Source: JAZGAE01 sp036475545
GTDB taxonomy: Bacteria > Pseudomonadota > Alphaproteobacteria > DATDPM01
Reading direction: 5' to 3'
NCBI GenBank assembly: GCA_036475545.1
Contig: JAZGAE010000106.1
Location: 1-13,846, forward strand
Length of the DNA stretch: 13,846 nt
Part shown: positions 6,277 through 12,357 of the stretch, one piece after another
Position numbering within the stretch: the stretch's first letter is position 1
How the letters are laid out: every line of letters starts with the position of its first letter
Program-made: the position numbers and the translations under genes
The notes under the pieces: generated by a model
The model's input: the letters and a program-made list of their open reading frames with translations, nothing else
The model's database searches: none
What the model was told of the DNA's origin: nothing

Positions 6277-6717
6277 TCACCTGACGATGATCGTTCCGAC
6301 CATGCCCCGTTCCTCGAGCCCGCGCGCCTTGAACTCGTAGAACCCGGGGCGAATGGGAACGAAGAACAGCTCGGCCTCGCCTTCCTCCCCTTCCTCGAAC
6401 TTCAACTCGTACAAGACTGGGGCCATGATTTCCAGCCCCCCGGTCTCGATCTTCCGGATCCAGATGTTGCGGAGGAATTCGGGCGCGACGATGCGATAGT
6501 CTTTGAACCCGGATGCCTTAATCTCCCAGCTGTAGGCCTTGCCGGTCTCCAGGCGGTATTCCTTGACCGACATCGCGTAGTCGCTCTCCTCGGAGCCCAG
6601 CACCAGGGGCTCGAGCGCCTCCGCCTTGACGGCGAGGTCCCCCTTGGCGAGGGCCGCGCCGGCCAGGGCCGTCGTGGCCACGAAGAGCGCCGCACAAAAC
6701 GATCCGGCATTGTTCAC
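6277..6717 (-). CDS. Exported cupredoxin-like protein lacking copper ligands
   Basis: Encodes a 146-residue exported protein with a clear signal peptide (about 1-24, ending AALA). The mature part is all-beta in character, and its end, VPIRPGFYEFKARGLEERGMVGTIIV, resembles the closing strands of cupredoxins, where a P-G-x-Y-x-F-x-C/H loop and a final M-x-G-x-I-x-V strand occur. The mature protein has no cysteine and no histidine, so it cannot form a type 1 copper site. It carries an acidic patch, EEGEEGEAE at 108-116. The GTG at 6717 has GGGAGG (6724-6729) 6 bases upstream; an in-frame TTG at 6723 touches the same site and is too close. It starts 51 bases after the permease gene and its stop lies just before the next gene. 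Its role is unknown; a structural or metal-handling partner in the periplasm is an inference. Confidence 0.78.
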   Translation of the reverse strand: MNNAGSFCAALFVATTALAGAALAKGDLAVKAEALEPLVLGSEESDYAMSVKEYRLETGKAYSWEIKASGFKDYRIVAPEFLRNIWIRKIETGGLEIMAPVLYELKFEEGEEGEAELFFVPIRPGFYEFKARGLEERGMVGTIIVR

Positions 6718-6723
6718 GAGCAA

Positions 6724-6729
6724 CCTCCC
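6724..6729 (-). promoter_or_regulatory. Ribosome binding site that fixes the GTG start at 6717
   Basis: GGGAGG on the minus strand, 6 bases before GTG (6717-6715) and immediately adjacent to the alternative TTG at 6723, which it therefore excludes. Confidence 0.7.
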
Positions 6730-6768
6730 TTGTCTATCCTTTGGATGAAGCGTTTTGCGCCGCGCGCC

Positions 6769-7596
6769 CTAGGCGGGGGCCGCCCCCTTGCGGGTGATCA
6801 GACTGCGGCCGGGGTCGTAGCCCAAGACCGCGAGCCCCAGGAAAAGCAGCCCGCAGGCGAGCGCATAGGCCAAGTACTCCCAGTGGACCTGGCCGTAGAG
6901 GGAGTGGCGAATGATCTCGACCGCCGCGGTGAAGGGGTTGGACACGGAGACGTAGTACAGCCACTCGCTGGATTCGCGCATCTTCCACAGCGGATACAGC
7001 GCCGAGGAGGCGAAGAACATGGGGAAGATCACGAAGTTCATGATGCCTGCGAAGTTCTCGAGTTGCTTTATCCAAGAGGACAGCAGCATCCCCAGCGCGC
7101 CGAGCATGAGGCCGGAGACGACGAGCATCGGCACCACGGTGAAATAGCCGGCGACCGGCACGTCGATCTCGATGAGCTCGGTGACCGTGACGAACCAGGC
7201 GATCGCCAGGAAGGCATACACCTGGAGGATGGAGACCGCGGTCCCGGCCAAGAGCTTGGAGACCAGCAGGAACCAGCGCGGCAAAGGGCTCACCAGCAGG
7301 GTCCGCATGCTGCCCATCTCGCGGTCGTAGACCATGGAGAGCGAGCTCTGCATGCCGTTGAACAGCTGGATCATCGCGATGAGCCCCGGCGTGATGTAGA
7401 CCTCGTAGGTGATGTAGGTCTCGTAGGGCGGGATGATCGACACGCCGAGGACGGCCCTGAACCCGGCCGCGAACACCAGCAGCCAGACGAGGGGACGCAC
7501 GAGCGCCGCAACGAAACGCTCGCGCTGATGGAAGAAGCGCAACGCCTCGCGCCACACGATGCCTAAGAAGCAGCGGTAGTAATGGGTGAGCGTCAT
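6769..7596 (-). CDS. ABC-2 type permease of the PQQ-alcohol-dehydrogenase-linked ABC system (PedC-like)
   Basis: Encodes a 275-residue integral membrane protein of the ABC-2 permease fold, pairing with the ATPase encoded upstream. About six membrane segments are visible (roughly 30-50, 68-88, 113-138, 150-174, 183-203, 243-260). The SNPFTAAVEIIRHSLYG block at 219-235 is the usual ABC-2 signature before the last helix, and Y-REMGSMRTLLVSPLPRW (90-108) is the coupling loop that contacts the ATPase. The protein resembles PedC, the permease of the Pseudomonas putida PedA1A2BC system, which is required for rare-earth-dependent growth. The ATG at 7596 overlaps the ATPase stop (ATGA), so the two are probably coupled; the frame is open further upstream but only as the shadow of the ATPase gene. 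The fold is usually found in exporters, so the direction of transport is an open point. Confidence 0.9.
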   Translation of the reverse strand: MTLTHYYRCFLGIVWREALRFFHQRERFVAALVRPLVWLLVFAAGFRAVLGVSIIPPYETYITYEVYITPGLIAMIQLFNGMQSSLSMVYDREMGSMRTLLVSPLPRWFLLVSKLLAGTAVSILQVYAFLAIAWFVTVTELIEIDVPVAGYFTVVPMLVVSGLMLGALGMLLSSWIKQLENFAGIMNFVIFPMFFASSALYPLWKMRESSEWLYYVSVSNPFTAAVEIIRHSLYGQVHWEYLAYALACGLLFLGLAVLGYDPGRSLITRKGAAPA

Positions 7597-8375
7597 GTCT
7601 CGGTCAGCCCCCCGATCAGATTGGTGAAGGCCTCGCGGATGTCCCGTGCGCCGGCGCGGCGGTTGACCTCGGGGACGCCGCCCGTGGCGAGCACCCGGCC
7701 CTCGTGAAGGACGACGACCTTGTCCCCCTCCTCCACTTCGTCGAGAAGGTGGGTCGCCCACAGCACGGCGAGCCCGTCCTCGCGGCAGAGACGGCGAACG
7801 TGGCTGAGGATGCCGTGGCGGCTGCCGACGTCGAGACCCACCGTCGGCTCGTCCAAGAGCAGCAGCCTTGGCTGGTGCAGCAGCGCCCGCGCGATCTCCA
7901 CTCGGCGGCGCTGGCCGCCGCTCAATGTCCGGACCTTGTCGTGGGCGCGCTCGCTGAGGCCGCTGCGCTCGAGCTCGACTTCGAGGCGGGTCTGCGCCTC
8001 GCTCCAGCTCAGGCCGTGGAGCGCGGCGTGGTAATGCAGGTTCTGTTCGATCGTGAGATCCAGGTCGAGCGTCGGCTGCTGGAAGACGACCCCGATGAGC
8101 GAAAGGGCTCTGGACGTCTGCCTGCGGACGTCGTGCCCGAAGATCTTGATGGAGCCCGAGCGGTTGCTGTAGAGGCGGGTGATCAGGGCATAAAGCGTCG
8201 TCTTGCCTGCTCCGTTGAGCCCAAGCAGGCCGGTGAAGTCGCCCGCCCGGTTGGCGAACGCCACGTCGTCCAAGGCACGGATCGCGCCGAAATCGTGGAT
8301 CAGCCCCTCGACCTCGAGGGCCGGGACGCCCGCCTCGGTCGCCGGCGCCCTTATGGCTTGACGACTATGCCCCAT
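7593..8375 (-). CDS. ABC transporter ATPase of the PQQ-alcohol-dehydrogenase-linked system (PedB-like)
   Basis: Encodes a 260-residue ABC ATPase. Walker A is GLNGAGKTT (52-60), the Q-loop is FQQPTLD (98-104), the signature LSGGQ is at 151-155, Walker B LLLLDEPT at 171-178, and the switch histidine is H209 in ATHLLDEVEE. The ALxDVAF lead-in and DLDLTIEQNL block match the subfamily linked to PQQ-dependent alcohol dehydrogenases (TIGR03864-type, from memory). The ATG at 8375 has GGAAGG (8381-8386) 5 bases upstream; the longer open frame beyond it is antisense shadow of the beta-propeller gene region. The gene overlaps the end of the propeller gene by 25 bases and the permease start by four, showing a tightly packed operon. 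Confidence 0.93.
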   Translation of the reverse strand: MGHSRQAIRAPATEAGVPALEVEGLIHDFGAIRALDDVAFANRAGDFTGLLGLNGAGKTTLYALITRLYSNRSGSIKIFGHDVRRQTSRALSLIGVVFQQPTLDLDLTIEQNLHYHAALHGLSWSEAQTRLEVELERSGLSERAHDKVRTLSGGQRRRVEIARALLHQPRLLLLDEPTVGLDVGSRHGILSHVRRLCREDGLAVLWATHLLDEVEEGDKVVVLHEGRVLATGGVPEVNRRAGARDIREAFTNLIGGLTET

Positions 8376-9340
8376 GGAAACCTTCCGGCCGGAATGGACT
8401 TGATCACTTTCAGCTTCTCGACATCGATCACCGAGACGTCGCTGCTCACGCCGTTGGTGGCGTAAAGCTTCTTCTCGTCCGGCGTGAACGCAAGCTGCCA
8501 CACGCGCTGGCCGACGAGGAGATACTTGACGACCTCTAACTTGCGGGCGTCGATGACCGCGACACGGTTCGCCGGGCCGAGGGCCACGAAGGCGTATTTT
8601 CCGTCGCGGGTGAGCCCGATGCCGACCGGTTGGATGGCCTCGTCATTCACCCCTGAGATCTCGAAGTCGATCTTCTTGATGAGCTCGCGGGTCTCGGCGT
8701 CGAGCACACGCACCGTGCCGCCCACCTCGGCCGACACCCAGACCTGGCTGCCGTCGGCGGAAAACAGGGCCACGCGCGGGCGCGTGTCGACCAGCACGTT
8801 GTCGAAGATCTCCAGCGTCTCGGTGTCGATGAAGTGGGCCATGTTGGTAGTCTCGGAGGTGTTGACCAGCACCTTGCCGTCCTTGCTCAGCCCCATGCCC
8901 TCCGGCTCGACGCCCACCGGGATCTCGTCGATGACGGTGCGGTCCTCGACATCCACGATGGTCACCATGTTGTCGTCTTCGTTGGCGATGAAAAGGGTGC
9001 GGCCGTCGGGGTGGAGGACGAACAGCTCGGGGTCGGGGCCCGAGGGCAGGTAGTGGATGATCTTCCTGGTCTCGACGTCCATGACCTCGACGCGGTTGTC
9101 GTCGCTGGCGCAGATGTAAAGCTGCGTGTTGTCGGCGCTCATGATGAGGCCGCGGGGCCGCTGGCCCACCGGCACCGTATCGATCACCGTGTCGGTCTCC
9201 GTATCGATGATGGTGATCGAGTTGTCCTTCTCGTTGGAGACGTAAACGGTGGCACTCTCGGCGGGCGCGGCGAGCCCGACGCCGAGGGCGAACGCCACAC
9301 CCCAGGCCGTCCTGCAACTCATTCCCTTCTCGCGTCCCAT
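8351..9340 (-). CDS. Exported seven-bladed YVTN beta-propeller protein of the PQQ/ABC system
   Basis: Encodes a 329-residue exported protein with a signal peptide (about 1-30, ending AESA) and seven YVTN/NHL-like propeller repeats. Each repeat has the form (Y/F/W)-V-x-N...V-x-V-(I/L/M/F)-D-x-(E/R)-(T/D/K), for example YVSNEKDNSITIIDTET, YICASDDNRVEVMDVET and FIANEDDNMVTIVDVED. It belongs to the PQQ-dependent catabolism-associated propeller group (TIGR03866-type, from memory) that travels with this ABC system. The first three blades share an acidic D-N pair in the YVTN turn, a possible metal-contact face. The ATG at 9340 has GGAG (9347-9350) 6 bases upstream; an internal ATG at 9322 has AAGGGA directly against it and is less likely. 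It lies 46 bases after the binding-protein gene. Confidence 0.92.
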   Translation of the reverse strand: MGREKGMSCRTAWGVAFALGVGLAAPAESATVYVSNEKDNSITIIDTETDTVIDTVPVGQRPRGLIMSADNTQLYICASDDNRVEVMDVETRKIIHYLPSGPDPELFVLHPDGRTLFIANEDDNMVTIVDVEDRTVIDEIPVGVEPEGMGLSKDGKVLVNTSETTNMAHFIDTETLEIFDNVLVDTRPRVALFSADGSQVWVSAEVGGTVRVLDAETRELIKKIDFEISGVNDEAIQPVGIGLTRDGKYAFVALGPANRVAVIDARKLEVVKYLLVGQRVWQLAFTPDEKKLYATNGVSSDVSVIDVEKLKVIKSIPAGRFPWGIVVKP

Positions 9341-9386
9341 TCCAAACTCCGTCGTTCCGCCGCCCGGCAAGGGCCGCGGCGTCCCG

Positions 9387-10676
9387 TCACTCGAACTCGC
9401 AAGCCGTCTCCGGCGCGTCATAGCCCAGGGTGTCCATCTCGCTCACCGGGTGCAGGAATCCAACCTGGGGCGAAACCGACACGACCGACTTGGGCTCGGC
9501 GAGCAGGATGCGCATGCGCAACTGTTGATTCCAGGAGCGGAAACTCACGCCCACGCCCTTGAACGCCGCCACCCTGAACTCCGGCCCCAGCATGTAGTCC
9601 TTGATCTTCCCGAATTCCACCGAATTGGTCCGGGTCGCGCCCTCGCCGATGGCGCGCACCGCGATCCAGGCGGCGTAATCGATGGTCGTCATCGGCCGGC
9701 CGGCGATGCGGCGGAAGCGCTTTTGCATCTGAACGGAGCCCCAGCGCTCGTGGGTGTGATGCCATGCCGTGGGCATGAGGCCTTGGGTTCCTGCCACTGG
9801 CCGCGGATCCCAGGTGCGGTAGATGAGGTAATCGCCGAACCACCCCACCTCGTCGGCGACGATGAGGATTTGGTGTTTCACGCCCTGGGTGAAGATCGGA
9901 ATTTCGGCTTGCGCCGTGCGGCGGACGTCGGCGGTGGAGTATTCCCACGCCCGCTCCTCGACGATCTTGCCCCCGAACCGCTTGGCGGCCCGCCTGATCG
10001 CCTCGGCATAGAGCGGGTCCTCCGCCTCGTTGCCGATGACCAGGAACCATCTCTTCCATCGTTTCTTGACCAGATATTGGGCGAGCGCATCGGCCAGCAT
10101 GGCGCGGCTCGGAATAAGGTGAACCACGTTCGCCCGGCAGTCGTCGTTGCGCAGCCGGTCGTCCTGGGCGCTGGCGTTGTAGATCATGACGTCCTTCGCC
10201 TCCGGCAGGTCGGCGAGACGCAGGATGTCGTCTGCCGGAAGCCGGATGGTGATGATGTGTTGAGAACCGTCAGCCACCAACTCCTTGAACGCGGCGACGG
10301 TATCGCCGCCGATCGGCACCGTGACCTCGCGCAGCTCGAAGGCCTGGTTGGTGAAGCGGCCGGTGGTGTTGTTGTCCTCGACACCCAGCCGCGCCCCCTG
10401 AACGCCCACGTCGGTGTAGAAGACATCGAGCTCTTTGAGCGCCACCGGCTGTGCCATCTCCTGCAGCAGGATCGCGATGTTCACGGTCCCCACGTCGCTC
10501 TTGGCCGTCGGCGAACGCGTCTCTCCCTTGCGCTCCGCGCCTTGCCCGGCGGGCTCCCGGTTCTGGCCGGCGCGCTCCTCCGGCTCCCCGGCCGTCGCCT
10601 CGCGCCAAACGGACGGGCTGGCGAGGACCGCCCCGGCAACGAGAAGCACGCAAACAGCCGCCAGAAACCTTGTCAT
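9387..10676 (-). CDS. Periplasmic substrate-binding protein of the PQQ-alcohol-dehydrogenase-linked ABC system
   Basis: Encodes a 429-residue exported type I periplasmic binding protein of the branched-chain-amino-acid-receptor fold, in the subgroup linked to PQQ-dependent alcohol dehydrogenases (TIGR03863-type, from memory). A signal peptide covers about 1-20 (MTRFLAAVCVLLVAGAVLAS). Residues 26-60 form a charged Glu/Arg/Gly linker, and the binding domain starts at VNIAIL (65-70). The GARLGVEDNNTTGRF block near 94-108 is typical of this fold. The ATG at 10676 has GGGTG (10682-10686) 5 bases upstream; the longer frame from a GTG at 10757 lacks export character. It is the first gene of the six-gene minus-strand operon, with a candidate promoter 146-180 bases upstream. 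The bound ligand is unknown; lanthanide, lanthanide chelate or alcohol-related ligand are all inferences. Confidence 0.9.
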   Translation of the reverse strand: MTRFLAAVCVLLVAGAVLASPSVWREATAGEPEERAGQNREPAGQGAERKGETRSPTAKSDVGTVNIAILLQEMAQPVALKELDVFYTDVGVQGARLGVEDNNTTGRFTNQAFELREVTVPIGGDTVAAFKELVADGSQHIITIRLPADDILRLADLPEAKDVMIYNASAQDDRLRNDDCRANVVHLIPSRAMLADALAQYLVKKRWKRWFLVIGNEAEDPLYAEAIRRAAKRFGGKIVEERAWEYSTADVRRTAQAEIPIFTQGVKHQILIVADEVGWFGDYLIYRTWDPRPVAGTQGLMPTAWHHTHERWGSVQMQKRFRRIAGRPMTTIDYAAWIAVRAIGEGATRTNSVEFGKIKDYMLGPEFRVAAFKGVGVSFRSWNQQLRMRILLAEPKSVVSVSPQVGFLHPVSEMDTLGYDAPETACEFE

Positions 10677-10821
10677 GGTTTCACCCAGATGAGCCAAAAG
10701 GACGCGGAGAACACAGGGATGGGGCGCGCGTCTGTCTCGGCGCCGGTCATTATCCACGAACGTCCACCCGGTTCAAACGACCAATTTGTAACCGTGTGTA
10801 ACACTAAGCCCTTGGAAAACC

Positions 10822-10856
10822 AGTATAACGGTGCCTCCTGAACGCTTCCTGAACGC
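10822..10856 (-). promoter_or_regulatory. Candidate activator-dependent promoter of the ABC operon with an 11-bp direct repeat
   Basis: On the minus strand the decamer GCGTTCAGGA occurs twice (10856-10847 and 10845-10836), exactly 11 bases apart, about one helical turn. Eight bases downstream lies TATACT (10827-10822), a good -10 match. The -35 position falls inside the repeats and has no TTGACA-like sequence, as expected where an activator replaces -35 contacts. The start codon of the first gene is about 145 bases further on. Confidence 0.45.
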
Positions 10857-10955
10857 CCGCCGGCCGTCTGCGCACGGCGTGCGCCCGGCGAGGATCATTG
10901 CGCCATCACGCCGGTCCACGCCCCTGGGGAAACCGGACTCGGATAGCGCCAGGCG

Positions 10956-11153
10956 CTAGGCGGCGCGGTCCCAGGCAATATAGCCGAGGGCGGCCGCGGT
11001 GATCACCATCAAGACTGTGGCGGGCGGGCGCACCGCATTGCCGCCGCGGCGAGTCACGTAATGCCCCGCCACGCCCAGAAGTGCGCTGGCACGGTGCCAA
11101 GGGCGAAACCCGACCGGCTCCCGAGCCTGAGCCTGGCGGTGCTCTCCCGCCAT
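10956..11153 (-). CDS. Doubtful small membrane protein reading frame
   Basis: A 65-codon frame on the minus strand in otherwise non-coding DNA. Its C-terminal third (RPPATVLMVITAAALGYIAW) is a convincing single membrane segment preceded by basic residues. An internal GTG, at the VAGHY codons, could start a shorter 38-residue form. Neither start has a good ribosome binding site, and in DNA this GC-rich spurious frames of this size are common. No family is recognised. Confidence 0.2.
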   Translation of the reverse strand: MAGEHRQAQAREPVGFRPWHRASALLGVAGHYVTRRGGNAVRPPATVLMVITAAALGYIAWDRAA

Positions 11154-11175
11154 CGCACAGACCGTCCGCTTGCGC

Positions 11176-11181
11176 TAGAAT
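11176..11181 (+). promoter_or_regulatory. Weak -10 candidate for the DUF898-M48 unit
   Basis: TAGAAT matches the sigma-70 -10 consensus at five of six bases and lies about 60 bases before the chosen start at 11242. No good -35 box is visible 16-18 bases upstream. Confidence 0.25.
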
Positions 11182-11241
11182 TCGCGCGCTTGTCCACGGC
11201 CGATGCGTAATCCGGCGATCTGGGGGCGAAACGGGCAAAAG

Positions 11242-12354
11242 ATGGAATCCGAAACCACCCAAAGGGAGCCCGTCGCCGGCGCGCGCCGGGCGTTGATCGC
11301 CTTCGGTGGCCGCGAAGGCGAGCTCTTCGGGATCTTCATCGTCAACCTCATCCTCGCGATCTTGACGCTCGGCATCTACCGCTTCTGGGCCAAGACCCGG
11401 GTGCGCAGTTACCTCTGGGCCCACGCCGGCTTCGAGGGCGACCGTCTGGAGTACACCGGAACCGGAAAGGAGCTCATCCTCGGTTTTCTGATCATCGTGA
11501 TTGTCGTCCTCGTGCCGTTGTTCACGGCTGTCGCCATCCTGCGTCTCGCCCTTCAGGCCTCCGCTCCGGAATTCATCTTGGTCGCGGACCTGACCCAAGC
11601 GGGCATCCTGATCTTCCTCCTCCCGGTCGCCGTCTACCGCGCGCGGCGATACCGTCTCACGAGGACCCAGTGGCGCGGCGTCCGCGCCGGACAGACGGGT
11701 TCGGCGCTTGCCTACGGTTTGAAAAGCGTTCTCCTTTACCTGCTCGCGGCCTTTACCTTCGGCCTCGCCTGGCCCTATTGCAGCACGCGGCTTACCGCCC
11801 ACAAGCTGAACAACACCTGGCTCGGCGACCGCCGCGTGGCCTTCGATGGCCGCGCCCGACCGCTCTACAGGCGGTTTCTCGCCGTCTATTCCGTTTACGT
11901 GCTGGCCTTCCTGTCGATCCCGGTCGTCGCGGGCGGCGCGCTTCAGGTCTCCCCCGATCAGCCCATGTCGGACGAGGTCGGGGCGGTGCTGGTTCTTTAC
12001 GCATTGTTGCTTCTCTTGCTCATTCGCATTCCGTGGAACTGGTACCGGGCGGCCGAGTACCGTTACTTCGCGAGCCGGGCCCAGTTGGAAGGCCTGCGCT
12101 TCGACGCCGACATCTCGGGCGGCGCCCTCGCGTCTCTCCATGTCGGCAACACGTTGATCACGATCGTGACCTTTGGCCTCGGGCTGCCGCTCGTTTACCT
12201 CCGCAACATGCGCTTCGGCGCCGCCAGGCTTGGGATTTCGGGAGAGATGGATTTCGCCTCCGTCGTTCAGAGCGCGCAGGCGCGGCCTCGCATGGGCGAA
12301 GGGCTGGCCGAAGCGTTCGATATAGGGGGCGCTTATGACATCCTGGGCATCTGA
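11242..12354 (+). CDS. DUF898 (YjgN-family) integral membrane protein
   Basis: Encodes a 370-residue multi-pass inner-membrane protein of the DUF898/YjgN family, whose function is unknown. Family hallmarks are clear: ELFGIFIVNLILAILTLGIY-RFWAK (27-51), VRSYLWAH--FEGDRLEYTGTGKELI-GF (54-82), YRARRYRLTRTQWRGVRAG (132-150) and the LNNTWLGDRRVAFDGRA block (189-205). At least six hydrophobic segments are visible (about 28-45, 79-100, 119-132, 160-178, 213-233, 246-262), plus 301-320. The start at 11242 is preferred over an in-frame ATG at 11203 because it is closer to the family start and an upstream -10 candidate leaves room for a leader; neither start has a strong ribosome binding site. The M48 protease gene follows after three bases, and this pairing is common in proteobacteria. 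It does not appear related to the PQQ genes. Confidence 0.9.
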   Translation: MESETTQREPVAGARRALIAFGGREGELFGIFIVNLILAILTLGIYRFWAKTRVRSYLWAHAGFEGDRLEYTGTGKELILGFLIIVIVVLVPLFTAVAILRLALQASAPEFILVADLTQAGILIFLLPVAVYRARRYRLTRTQWRGVRAGQTGSALAYGLKSVLLYLLAAFTFGLAWPYCSTRLTAHKLNNTWLGDRRVAFDGRARPLYRRFLAVYSVYVLAFLSIPVVAGGALQVSPDQPMSDEVGAVLVLYALLLLLLIRIPWNWYRAAEYRYFASRAQLEGLRFDADISGGALASLHVGNTLITIVTFGLGLPLVYLRNMRFGAARLGISGEMDFASVVQSAQARPRMGEGLAEAFDIGGAYDILGI

Positions 12355-12357
12355 CCA

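Larger units (their letters stand above)
10677..11241. other. Intergenic region between two divergent operons
   Basis: About 565 bases separate the start of the binding-protein operon (minus) from the DUF898 gene (plus). The left half (10740-10830) is relatively AT-rich and is the likely minus-strand promoter and leader. The right part is very GC-rich and holds a weak plus-strand promoter candidate and a doubtful small minus-strand reading frame (10956-11153). I see no RNA gene or mobile element in it. Confidence 0.6.

Noticed and set aside
6730..7566. A plus-strand frame rich in His, Asp, Glu and Gln opposite the permease
   Set aside because: Its composition is that of a reverse-strand shadow of a hydrophobic membrane protein; the permease itself is clear.
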